A stretch of 64,000 bases of DNA from Lactarius indigo (lineage: Eukaryota; Basidiomycota; Agaricomycetes; Russulales; Russulaceae): contig JAFKAC010000024.1 in the NCBI GenBank assembly GCA_025766275.1, positions 124,001-188,000 on the forward strand, given 5' to 3'. This document shows, piece after piece, positions 45,501 to 56,200 of the stretch (positions are counted from its first letter, which is position 1; the number at the start of each line of letters is the position of its first letter). Under the pieces are notes generated by a model. That model did no database searches. It was given only the letters and a program-made list of their open reading frames with translations, and was not told the origin of the DNA. The position numbers were made by a program, and so were the translations under genes.

Positions 45501-46153
45501 AGTTTGCTAAACATCGCGTATTCTTGAGGGAGCACTGCTGCCGTTTGCTGTTGTTTCGCCTGTATGGCCAATTCCGTCGAGGTGGTGGCCCTGACGAACG
45601 TTTCTTCCTCCAGCTCTCGCACGATGTCTTCCTTCTCGGCCACGATGAGGGCTCGGACGGTCGTTGTTGATAGTAACGCTTCAGTAGTTGCCAGTACTAC
45701 CGGCTGCATATCGGGGTGCATGGTGGCGGTGGCCCAGCTGATCGTTGGTTCGAACGTGCTTAGCCATGGATAGCCCAGCACCATGTCTTCGCTTCCCAGA
45801 TCGGTGACCAGGAAGGTCATTTGTTTTATCTGTCCCCGTGTTTTCACTTCCAGGTTAACGTAATGAGTGATTAACCCAGCTTTATTCTCCGTATTGTCTA
45901 TGTTCCATATCTTGCGGGGTGTGTCCAGCGGTTGTATTGGGATACCGGCCTGTTTTGCCAGACTGGGTTGGATGAAATTGTCGGTTGCGCCAGAGTCAAC
46001 CAGCGCCTTTGTTTCAGTCGTTTGGTAATTTGTACAGACAGTGACTGGAATTCGCATAGATCGATAGCGCGTTGTCACAATTACAGAATTACATTGAAGA
46101 GCCCTCACCCAGACTGACGGGTTCAGGCGTCCCGAAAACCCTCTTTCCCCCAC
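42564..46153 (-). pseudogene. Gypsy-3 Pol (PR-RT-RH-IN-chromodomain), broken
   Basis: The protease reads LVDSGATDNFIQ. RT is complete with VYMDDIGIA near 44933-44950. A one-base deletion at about 44755 shifts frame between RT and the connection (MDL for the MDPVKV seen in Gypsy-2). RNase H follows (EVDASGYVVGAVL), with a TGA at 44232-44234. Integrase has GCAECQRNKVNT and the catalytic blocks VAVDFITKLP, SDRDPRFTSKF and DGQSERTNQW. A chromodomain (EEEYEVEAIL to YLIKWKGYPD) follows near 42720-42850. Pol is entered by -1 frameshift from gag at 46141-46135. Confidence 0.9.
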
Positions 46154-48180
46154 AGATCTTGAAGTATGAGGTCTTTTACCTCATCCGTGCTGTTGGCCAC
46201 CTGTGTAAGCCATTCCTTCGCCTGTTCTCCGGGTGTTTTTGTCGTGGCTGCGTTTATTTGTGGCATTGGTGTCGCGCTGGGTGCTGGCGTTGCGTACCCT
46301 GGTAATGAGGGTTCGTACTGCGATACCGGCCCTTGTGAAGTAGGCCATTGGGGTGGCCATGTCTCGGTCATTTGACTGGTTGATGGGGCTGCTTGCCATT
46401 GCCTCTGAACGCGGGGGTGTGGACAGTTTCGTGAGAGATGTCCCGGAGCGTGGCAGTTATAACAGAGAACATTCCTTAGGTCCCTTCTCGACCCTCCTCT
46501 TCCGCGCCCTCTGGCTCCCGGTCCTCCTCGTGGTGGGAATGGCGGCGTTGGCCAGTCGTGATGGGGCAGTTTATTGAAGTCGATCTCTTCCGATCCCGCG
46601 AGCCTTACCTTGGCGCGGTCAGCTGAAGTGTCCATCGCCCAAGGGTTGGTTTGTGGCAGGTTTTGCGGAAGCGTCCACCCCGCATTGCCGCTTTGCTTCT
46701 TCGGCTGTGTCGTCGTGTTCTTGTATTCGTTGAGTCTTGCCTTGAGATGGATATAGTTTTTCTGTCGTTTGAGTACTGCCCTTTTCCAATCATCAAATGT
46801 GATTGGATCGTCAAATTGGAACGCATTCTTGAATAGTTCCTTGGGTAGACCCAATGTAAAGAGGTCGATTGTTTGTGGTTCATTGAGGCGGTAATGAGCT
46901 TTCCGCGCGAGCTGTTCGAAGTCATTGACGTACTTGTCGATATCCTCTCCCACCATCCTGAACCCTTTCCTTAGTATTGCCTGCGCCTGCTCTCGTTCCA
47001 GCGTATTTTTGAATCGCTGGCTGAAGCCGTCGGCTACGGCGTCCCACAAATCTCGAGTGTAGGGGCTGATCCCTCGTTGTATTTGTCTGTTGAGCCAGTT
47101 CAGGAAGGACAGGACCCATTCGCTGACTGCTCCGCCTTTGATGTAGGACAGAAACAGAAGGCATCTTCTGTAGTCGTTGCGCATGATGGGGGCGTCTAGG
47201 TTCATACCCCAGTAGACGTGCCACTGTGTCAAGAACTGGTCTACTTTGAGTCTGTCCCCATCGAAAATAGAAGGTGGCTCGCCAGTTAGTTTTTCGTTGT
47301 GGTGTCCCCCTCCGGCGCCTCCACCACCTCCTCCTCCTCTGCCACCCCCGCCTCCCCCAGGTGGTCCGGTGGGTGGTCCTCTTGGTGGTTCGGTTCTTCG
47401 TAAATCAAAGGGAATTCCTCCCCCTGGTGGTGGTGGCGGATCGTCCCCTGGTCCTCCTACACCTGGGGGAAGCTCCAACGCAGGTAGTCGTCCTGTGGGA
47501 GGATCCCCTCAATCGGATCCTATAGCTCGAAAGATGGCGGCGTCGTCTGCGGTCGTTCGTACGCCGGTTTCAGGGTTAATAGGCATGAGGACTTCTCTCG
47601 CTTCTTCTCGTATTGCACGTGCTTCTTCAATCGCGACTTCTTCCATTGCTTGCGTTATTGTTGCCATAATGGCTGGTGATCGAATGTGAATTGGCTCCGG
47701 TTCTGTAATATGCGCGGACTCAGCTCGTTTGAGGAGGAGGTCTTGTATCACTCCTCCACTAGTTTCTGTTTGATTTGGTTCTTGTCCTTCACTTTCTTCT
47801 TGGCTCTCTTCTTCTTCTTCCGATACTACCTCTCCAGTAGAATGTTCTCGTACTTGTCCGTCGATGGGGCCCCAATCTGCTCAACTATTGAGTTCTCGGG
47901 CGTTGATATCACAACGATATCTAGGTCCTGCTGGTCTTATAACGTCCCACTGAGAGTCTACGGGGTTCCATGTAACTTCTGTCCAACACAAGTGGTCGAA
48001 GTTGAACTCAACTGGTCGGAACCTGCTTGGTCCGTTGAACTCCACAAAATATCCGGTTTCTTCTTGTCTTTCCCTCCAACTGGCAGCTTGTAAAAAGCGC
48101 GTGGGGACGTTGCGTTCTCCTCTCCTTGGGAGCGAATAGGGACAGAAGCTCGTCCACTGATCTCTTGTTGTTACGGCCAT
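46123..48180 (-). pseudogene. Gypsy-3 Gag, two nonsense codons
   Basis: The frame starts MAVTTRDQWTSFCPYS at 48180, just inside the primer-binding site. It is broken by TGA at 47881-47883 and 47509-47511. The N-terminal region resembles that of Gypsy-2 Gag (GYFVEF against GYYVFD). An acidic stretch, a Pro/Gly-rich linker (about 47280-47470), the Gag domain, and one CCHC knuckle (CYNCHAPGHLSRNC) follow. It ends KEGFRDA at 46123. The lower part from 47478 is open. Confidence 0.88.
46135..46141 (-). promoter_or_regulatory. -1 frameshift heptamer at Gypsy-3 gag/pol
   Basis: On the minus strand G GGT TTT is read in gag frame 9 nt before the gag stop. It is a canonical X XXY YYZ site. The pol frame is open across it. 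Confidence 0.75.
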
Positions 48181-48186
48181 GGTGGT

Positions 48187-48197
48187 ATCTTGGTCTT
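48187..48197 (-). promoter_or_regulatory. Gypsy-3 self-priming primer-binding site
   Basis: The minus strand reads AAGACCAAGAT, 2 nt inside the LTR. It is the exact reverse complement of ATCTTGGTCTT at 48439-48429, the predicted transcript start. Confidence 0.82.
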
Positions 48198-48199
48198 AA

Positions 48200-48707
48200 T
48201 GTAACATCGCCACGACGTTAGCTCGACTTGAGCGCAGATAGTGGTAACAACTTAGCGATATGGCTGTCTCGTCAACTTGAAGACGCGGAGGTCCAAGTCC
48301 TTGCTTCGGTGAATGCGCGAAGGCACACTTAGCAAGTCAAATACTTCAGTCACGGGTAAGACGGACTGCTTCTCTAGATGAAGACGCGAGTGAGAGATAA
48401 GCGAAGGACAAACAAGTGACAATTCAAGAAGACCAAGATGGCGTATCTTGGTCTTCACAAGACAGTTTAAATACATATCGAGCAGGCTTTCAAGCGCTGC
48501 TATGAGTCACGGTAAAGTAGTGTCCAACGTGTCGCAGAAACAACTCAAACCCTAATACTACTACTACTAGTATTAGTGGCGTTCAGTCTCAGTCAGCTAT
48601 CGTGCGCAATCTCCTATCGTATCGTAATCTCCTAAGTCCGCAACTAATCTACCTTACCGCCGTAGTTGCAACCGGTACAGTAAGGGTATCCAAGTCGAAA
48701 CGTGACA
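48200..48707 (-). repeat. Gypsy-3 5' LTR (508 bp)
   Basis: Plus-strand ends are TGTAACATCG and CGTGACA. On the sense (minus) strand TATTTAAA begins at 48473, 34 nt before the predicted start at 48439. A perfect inverted repeat (AAGACCAAGAT 48429-48439, ATCTTGGTCTT 48444-48454, 4-nt loop between the arms) covers the start site. Confidence 0.93.
48429..48473 (-). promoter_or_regulatory. Gypsy-3 core promoter and start hairpin
   Basis: The TATA-like TATTTAAA (48473-48466) and the inferred start ATCTTGGTCTT (48439-48429) have the spacing seen in Gypsy-2 (34 against 33). The start is inferred from complementarity to the primer-binding site, not from transcript data. Confidence 0.6.
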
Positions 48708-48712
48708 CTCAT

Positions 48713-49190
48713 GCTTTGTTCTATCTCACCTGCAACCTCTAGGGTGCTCATGCAGATGCCACCTCACTCAAACTCCTTCAAGTGCCAGAGCTCATGGCCT
48801 TGTTTGTTGACAACAAGCTCCGTGCCCCAAAGTGGAAGCGCAAAGATGGTGAGTCATTTTTCTTTCTACAATACCTTTGTAGTCATTATCCCTGTACAGA
48901 TCTTATCATGGTCATTCTTATAGCCCCTGAATTATTATATGTCCTCAAGTCAACCATCACAGAAATTATCAAAAAAGTAAGTCTCTCATTGTCCAGGGTA
49001 TCAGATACTGACCCCATCTTGCCAGTGGTGCAAGCCGAAGAAAGGATCCCCAAAGCAAGTCGTGGCATGAGTGTAGTATTGTGCATCACTGCACTTGTAT
49101 TCAACAAGATTTGGAAGGTCTTTTTATCATTAGCATTTGGACTGTCAATGTACATAGGCATAGAGTACCCCCTGGACCTGGCATGACTGC
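48713..49190 (+). pseudogene. Broken gene of unknown function, piece 4 of 4
   Basis: Across the Gypsy-3 insertion the frame joins as ASAFAH then ALFYLTCNL, followed by TAG (likely from CAG), then GAHADATSLKLLQVPELMAL to KRKDG. A 51-bp intron follows at 48849-48899 (GTGAGT to TACAG). After that, readable pieces include VVQAEERIPKASRGMSVVLC in a shifted frame. The end is uncertain. Confidence 0.5.
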
Positions 49191-49194
49191 CAGA

Positions 49195-50215
49195 TGAATT
49201 TTCTGAATTTTATTTGACTACATTTGACTATGAAATGCTCAAAAAGTATGTGGGACAACTAAGAAATGACAAAAGATGAATTTTTTGAATTTTATTTGAC
49301 TATGATTTAACTACCTTTGACTACAAATGCTTGAAAAGTACATGGGATGACTAATAAATGACAAAAGTTGACTAGAGAAATGACTTTGGGTGACTTGGAT
49401 TGGTCTTATAATGACTTAAATTGGACTTAAATTGACTATGGACTGATAAAAAATGACTTAAATTGACCATGTATTGACTCAGGAAAAGCCCCTGAATGTA
49501 GTTGTCTCATAGTCATCTGTAGTCATTTCATAGTCAAACGTTAGTCAAAATTCTTGCAAATAGTCAAATTTTGTCAATTGACTTCATTTGACTACCTGGT
49601 GACAATTTTGGGCTATAGCCGACTGCCGGCTGACATCAGTGGACTTTGCCTTTTTTACTGAGCATTACGTCACATCGTCACAGCGTTCCTAAGGTAGCAG
49701 TCACCCCCCTTATGTCAGCAGCCACTCACCATTTCTTGCCCTCTGAACTCCTCTCTCACATTATCAAAGTATAACAATATATTCAGTAAGGGTTGAAGTG
49801 TACATCCATAGCTACAAAGTGTACAAATTTTTTTTAAAAAACATTGAGATTTGACGGAGATTTTAACAAATGTTTTCCCTTTTTGAAAAACAGGTTTTCT
49901 CGCCTTTCTGTGCTTTTGTTAAAAAACAACTTGAAGATTTGAAACATTATGTAATAGATCACGCTCAGTAAAAAAGGAAAGTCCGCTATTAGTCGGCTGT
50001 AGTCGACAAAACTCAGAAATCTTGCAAATAATCCATATTTAGTCAATTTTAGTCATTGTTGACTACCCGTGACTATCACTTTGTCGGAGTCAATATGTGG
50101 GCAAATTTGAGTTGTCTGATGACCATTTCAAGTCAATTTTTGTCATTCCATAGTCATCCCAAGTCCAGTACAAGTCATCCGACAGTCACTTCAAGTCATT
50201 TTTTGCATGCAGAAA
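49195..50215. repeat. TGACT-rich foldback region
   Basis: The left arm (about 49195-49672) is dense in TGACT and AGTCA. The right arm (about 49963-50215) carries related sequence inverted. The best inner match is left GGACTTTGCCTTTTTTACTG (49643-49662) against the right arm, whose reverse complement reads GGACTTTCCTTTTTTACTG, preceded on both by AGCCGACT. The 290 bp between the arms are AT-rich with no gene. The structure resembles a foldback or MITE-like element; no target duplication was identified. Confidence 0.55.
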
Positions 50216-51151
50216 ATCCATTTATTGCAAAAAAAAACAAAAACAAAAAAACGATATCTACGAGTAAACTAGGTGTAAGTAAATACATGCCGCTGCTGCC
50301 ACCATCGTCGTCGAGGCACGGTCAGGGCGCTAGGCGAATAAAGTACGCCGCCACCAATATTGCAAATTGGGGCTCATGGCTGTGTTGGCGGAGTACCTCC
50401 CCCCTTCCCTGCCATCACCTCCGTTGTGGTCGCATTGTTGTTGTGGTATGTGTCGCTTGACCAGCTTGTGTTGGACGCCTAGTGGTTGTGCCATGATTGC
50501 GGGTGGCTGTGAGTTGACATCGGGCAGCGGTGGATTCGGTCGTGGCATTGTGGATGGTAGGTGTGGTGCCAAGGTGACTATTGCAGTCAACGTGAGCGCG
50601 TTGTCAACTTAAAAGGATTAATACTCAATTTTTTTTTTTATTGTGGGGCAGCGTCATTGATGTTTTGTGAATGTGTGCTGGCAGGTGCATGTTGGTCGGT
50701 ATAATATGAAGGTAACCTCTAGCCAGTGGAGTACATGAGAGGCAGGTTCAAGACACTGCCGCACTTACTTTAACACCAACGTGGCGGCACCTGAGCATCC
50801 TGGTCATTTGCTATAGGGAGAAAACAGGTGGGCAGTGGGGTTGACAAGGTACTGACTTTCTTTCTTGAAGATAGACTGGAGTGAAAGCGTGGTGGTAACA
50901 GAAGAATGAGGGGAAAAAGAGGAAATGAAATTGGACAAGTGTTCGACTTGGACGAGCTTTCAAGTTGGAGTCCCTTGGACATCCATAACACACGTGGGAC
51001 GGAACAAGAAACTGATTCCCATGCTCAAGCCACCTGGCAAATCAATGCGACTCTAAGTTGAAACGAACATTGTTGTTACACTCCATGGGCATTAGTCCAA
51101 CTTGGACTCTGGATAGGCGTAATTGACTTAGCAAATGTCAGGCGAATGGGG
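50216..51151. other. No recognisable gene
   Basis: An A-rich run lies at 50229-50252 and a T-run at 50629-50640. Short open frames occur on both strands but show no motif, repeat match or splice structure I can support. Confidence 0.4.
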
Positions 51152-51809
51152 TGTTGATAAGTAACCCTTGCGCACTTAGCGGCTCGTATGGACCGGACTT
51201 GCAGCATGGACTGCTTTAGATTAGATATACAGGACTTGTAGATTAGATACTGTTTGATCTGTACAATCTGGACTTACCATTGCGTCATCTATGACATCAC
51301 TGTACTTCTATGACATCCGGACTCTGCGTTGTATAACGCTTTTGTACTTCTCTTTGTTCTTTACTTGGTATTATCTTTATTATGATGTCAGTATGATATC
51401 ATCTAGTTCTGGACTCTTCTTGTTCTCCTTTCCCTTGTTCTCAAAGCGTCCACTCTTTTGTCCCTTTGTAGAACAATAGCACCTTTGTATTCTGTGACTA
51501 GCGTTACTTACCTTGTACTACTGTCACCCTCTGTAGGAGTATAAGTAGAGTACCATGTACGCTCCTGGTCCACATCAGTTCTCACTGTTTGTGTGCCAGG
51601 TAAGCTTCCTTCCCTCCAAATGTAACATCATCAGTTCTCACTGTTTGTGTGCCAGACTACCATCTTGCTTCACTTGCTTGACACTTCCTGTGCTGCTTCT
51701 CAGTCACCTTCTATATCTCACCACAGTCCTATCAGTTCACTGTGAGTATAGTCCTTATGTGTCTGTTCATCATGGGGATCACATGTCAACCCAACACAAG
51801 CTGAACAGG
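51152..51809 (+). repeat. Possible Copia-type LTR
   Basis: It starts TGTTGATAAG and could end CTGAACA at 51809. GTATAAGTAG near 51540 is a TATA candidate. CATCAGTTCTCACTGTTTGT occurs twice (about 51574 and 51626). Flanks share only GGGG, so the boundaries are unproven. Confidence 0.35.
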
Positions 51810-51871
51810 GGCACTTGGGCACATGCTGCAGCTGAGGTGAAAGAGTATACTATCCCTTGAGGGATAGGAGT

Positions 51872-52201
51872 GGAGGCACACTTAGTCAAAGACTAAGGCA
51901 AACAAGGGACGAGTCAAGAAGGTGGATTGAAGAAGACCAAGATGAGGACTCTTGGTCTTCCGAGGCGACTATTTATACAGATACACGCGGGCTTTAAAGC
52001 GCCGCTGGAATAGTACGTAACCAATAGCGTAACTAGCTCGAACCCTAGTACAGCTATCCTAGGAACGAGTCATACATGAGTCACAATCACATGCGAACTA
52101 CAATGCTGACTGATGCGATGTAAGAGTCCATGACTAATGCTAATATCAGACCGTAGTCATAACTGGTCATGAATCATTTTGCCTGAGTCTGTTCCGTAAC
52201 A
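51872..52201 (-). repeat. Gypsy-4 LTR, truncated
   Basis: It resembles the Gypsy-3 LTR (GAAGACCAAGAT and CTTGGTCTTC hairpin, AGGCACACTTAG, and the AGCGC block) and ends GTTCCGTAACA at 52201. Next to it TCACCCCCTTTTTTAG corresponds to the purine tract of a minus-strand element. The far (left) LTR end is missing. Confidence 0.7.
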
Positions 52202-52231
52202 TCACCCCCTTTTTTAGATGTGAGGCCCACC

Positions 52232-53157
52232 TCACATGAAAGCCGACAGTGGCCAGTCCTTCTGCACCTCTTCAATCCACCAAAAAGTGTTAGCCCTCTC
52301 CAACCTGTAGATGGAGTCTAACTTATCCTGCATGACATTCGCCAACTGGAGCCTGATCTCCCTCATTGTAATGTTACAGTAGGAATGTTTAGCTCGGCGT
52401 GAGCAAGTCTGGTCTTTCTATGTCAATGAGCGAGGGTTCAGCCGGTAATGGCAAGGTTTAAGTGGTTAACAAGGATCTCAGAGTATGACACAATACTCAA
52501 GATGTGAGTGGAGTTCAAGGGGGTTCAAGAGGTTCAACGGTTCAGCGGAGAGTTACCCCAAGGGAATGGGAAAACAATGTATACTGTGATGGTAAAGAAG
52601 TCGAGTCTAAGGATACAAGCTACCTAGGGCCACGACTTATATAGAAAAAGGTTTGTTTGTGTGGAACAAACAAATGGCACAATCCACAGTAAGCGTGAGA
52701 AGTAACACAGCAATCCACAGCAAGCGTGAGAAGAAAGTACAGCAATCCGCAGCAGGCATGGGAAAAAGAAGAAAGTGTGCACAGCTATCTGCAGTAAGTG
52801 TGAGAAGAAACAAGGATATAAAAGGCAAGTGAGACATGTCTCAGTTTAAACAAAAGTGAGACACCTGCCATAAAAGGGTGCATTTAGCCCAAGTATAGTA
52901 GTAATAAAGACTTATAAGGACAATGAGTGTCTCATTGTCTCACTTTGCACTAGGAGAGAATCTTAAGGCTCCTAGTGCGCAGCAAGTCCAAGAAAGGGAA
53001 AGCCAAGAAAGGAAAGACTTTCCCGCAAACACAAGTGTAAGTAAGAAACTAATAGTAAAGTCAAAACAAGTCCAGTCCGTAACACTCATATGTGTTAACA
53101 GCTGATCTTCATGAAAGGCGGCTGCATGATAGCAGTGAATCTCAGCAGTAAGTGACT
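52232..53157 (-). pseudogene. Gypsy-4 ORF3-like relic, C-terminal part
   Basis: Removing the solo LTR 52367-53084 leaves one open frame: GDESLTAEIHCYHAAAFHED, then QLLTHMREIRLQLANVMQDK, to KDWPLSAFM and a stop at 52232. It aligns with the Gypsy-3 extension (LTAEVTHFRAAS to RDWPARDFR). The N-terminal side lies beyond the LINE at 62339-62660. No lesion other than the two insertions is seen in this part. Confidence 0.75.
52367..53084 (-). repeat. Solo LTR, 718 bp, same family as 18573-19293
   Basis: The plus strand reads TGTAATGTTA to CAGTCCGTAACA, and target duplication CTCAT is exact (52362-52366 and 53085-53089). It is the reverse complement of 18573-19293 with few differences. It splits the Gypsy-4 reading frame. 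Confidence 0.93.
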
Positions 53158-53295
53158 CGTCCCCCATCCCTTCTCTTCCTCTAACCACCATCATCTCCTT
53201 AAGCGCTGGTGCTGGTTTAGCTACACTACGTCCAATACACTCTCCGCCAACAAGACAAGGAACACGCCTGGTGTCCTCGCGACCCTTGTCCAACA

Positions 53296-56200
53296 ATGAT
53301 CCACCCGGATCCACCACCTGAACTTCCCCCAGACGCTCTCGACGAAAGCAACCTTTACTTCGACCACTTCTCCACCCCCCCCCTCCAAGACCCCAACACA
53401 TACACCGCGGCGGACACACCTGTACCGCCCGACACAACGCCCTCTGTAGAAGGGACTCCCGGCACAGCACTCAACCCAATCAACCTCCCCAGCTCCTCCC
53501 AAAGGGACGACCAAGACTCAAGGATGAACTCCCCCGAGTTAGAAGAAAGCACGCACCCTGCAGTTCTACCTGCAGGAACACACGCCCCCCCCGAACTTCC
53601 AGAACAGCCGGAAGAAATAATTATCAGGGGTCGAAACACATCTAGAACGCCTCGTGCATCTACACGCCGCCTCTCAAACGCCTCTGTATGGTCCCATATC
53701 TCCGAGGAACCCGCCTCTTCACACTCCCGATCGCCCACCCGTTTCTCATCACCACCACCTGCACTTGTTACCGCTGACTTCACACAGGCAGCTGCTGGAG
53801 GCGCTATGCCCCCTCCGCTGTCGATCGACGCCTCCAATGCCAAGTATGGTACAGAACTAACTAGCTCGCTTGATATCAACCACGAAGATCAAATCGTGGG
53901 CTTTGAAGCGAACGACCAGACCCTCAAAGAAGAATTTACGCGAGAAATCAATGACGTAGTCATGGGTTTCTCACAATATTACCTCACCGGACCGCTACAG
54001 TTTCGGTTCGACAACGACTTCTCCTTTAGGCAGGAAAATTTGCAAACTGCTGTACTACTTACCCTCCAAGCACTTGACACTGGCACCACCTTCAAGGAAG
54101 GTGAAACCGCAGTCTCTATACTCACCCCCCAGGCATGGCACCGTCTTGTGATGGCTACTCTAGCGGCCATCATCAGAGGCCACCTACGCTCCCCAAATAG
54201 GGCAACCAATGGTATTAAGTCTCTTAACTGGTCTATCGACTCCTTTGTCGTTAGCCGTGATATCCCTAAACCGCTCTCTGAAGGAGGCGCTATTCGCTCT
54301 ATGGCCCTCCAGCTGGCCGGATATTATGACACCAAACGAGTTAACCCACTACACACCTCACCGGAGGAATTCTTTAGCTCTCTCGTTGAAAAACAGACTA
54401 ACACCCTACAGCGCGTAGCTAACCACACCACACTCGACACCCAAAGCGCCCACAAAGATATCCTTCAAGACGAAGCAGAGATGGCAACCATCCGAGACCA
54501 AGTCAAGAAGTCCATTTTCGACTCTCTCAATGCTGAAGCCCTCAACGACCTCGACACCTGGCGGGGCATATACCGCGAAGAATTCAAGGATGTCATGCAG
54601 AAATACATCGCTGCTAACAACTTTGGTCAAATCGACCCGGTCTTCCTAAAGAGTGACCACAAAGGCAAGAAGCGCGCCAAATCGGCAACACCTGAACTGG
54701 AAGCAGATATGGAACGTATTGAGCAATTGATGCGTGCTGACACACAGGCGCAAATTGATCATCTCCGCAATGATATCTTACTCTCCATGAAAACGGAGAT
54801 GGAAAACGAAATAGCTAACCTCTGTAGAGATGAGTTCGTCAGAGCTCAAGCTGAAGCTTTGCTTCAGGTCCAGAACGAGGTCAAGTTCTTCAAGGAACAG
54901 GAAACTGAACGCCTACGCGTCGAAGCACTCAAACAGGTTGATGATGACATCACAGCGGTAAGGAGACGATACCGCGATGAACACGAGGCGTACGTCCGCA
55001 CACAGCGGAATGACGTCCGCGCGTCCCTCAAGCAATGGAAGATTCGCCACCGCAACTCCCGCAATCTGGAATTCCTCCGCGTGGAGGCAGCAAAGCTCGG
55101 GTACGCTCTCACCCCCACTTCCGCTGACGCTTTCAGACCCAACCCGGACCCCGTGGAAGCGGAGCTAGACTGGCTGCCAACCTCACGCGCCACCTCACGC
55201 GCTTCCTCTCGGGCACCGTCCCCTGCACGGAATCCATCCACTCCACCATCCATCCCTCTGCAGGTTGATACAAACGTGACCCCGACCCCGGTACGAATCA
55301 AACGCGTCCGTACCGGCGACTTCGACCCCCGGGAACCCGCCACAGACCTCACTGTGGAAGCTCCCTCACCTATCCCCTTCCCGATCCCAATCCCGCCATC
55401 CCCCCTCCCCAATAGCTCACCCATGTCGCCCTCCCCTATGGCAGAGGATCATCCAATCGACGCCCTAGCCGATAGACTTGATGCCAACGGCGGTGTAGGC
55501 GCCTCAATGCACGCGGTCAAACGCGAAACTGAAGCTCCGCAAGCACCATCCCAACCACAAATCCCGAAAGCTGACCACGAACTTCCACCGGTTGCACCCC
55601 AACCGGATCCTCTCCCAGTACACTTGCCTGAGACCAACAATGGACTCGAAGCCCCTGTCATCCCCGCTCCCCATAGCGGAGACAGTGAGCTCGTCCAGAT
55701 GCTGCGCCTCATCCAAGGTACTATCACACGTCTTGAAGAGAAAGTCTCAGCCCAGGACGCCCGCATCGAGACTCTCTTCACTCAACCAACCCCCGCAGGA
55801 CGGAAAGCGGCTAAACGGACAGAGGCGGTGGCAGCCCCTCCGTCCGCCAACACCGCGACTACGTCGGCCACTGCAATGGATGAGACTCTGAGCAGTAATG
55901 CCCGAGTTGTTGACCCTGCAGACGCCATGCCCACCGCACGCAACCCCCCCCCTGTTAACCGTGCTACAAAACCCACCCCCCAGGCGAACCTCCCCCCCTC
56001 CTGGTCGTCAATAGTCACTCAGAAGGCGGTCAAACAACAAAACACAAATGCCACACTTGCCAAGAACACCATGGCCTCCACTGGCCGTGGCAACAATGGC
56101 AAAAGCAGTGGTGACGCAGCCGCACGCCGCAACAAAGCTAACATTACCGAAGTCACGGTCATTCGGGGCCAAGGCGTGGACAACGCCGAATTAGAGGCAG

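Larger units (their letters stand above)
33893..48707 (-). mobile_element. Gypsy-3, chromovirus, with Copia-2 inserted
   Basis: A minus-strand element with 508-bp LTRs and target duplication CTCAT (33888-33892 and 48708-48712). The 5' LTR is 48200-48707. The 3' LTR is split (33893-34065 plus 41049-41383, again 508 bp) by Copia-2. Gag, pol and an ORF3-like extension lie between. Several nonsense codons and one frameshift disable it. Confidence 0.95.

Noticed and set aside
50280..50612. Small frames around 50300-50600
   Set aside because: They are short, on both strands, with no motif or splice structure.
51152..51809. A confident solo LTR
   Set aside because: Termini look right, but the flanks do not give a 5-bp duplication, so only a low-confidence repeat is listed.
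18573..53084. The two 0.72-kb LTRs as ends of one giant element
   Set aside because: They are in opposite orientation and each has its own target duplication.
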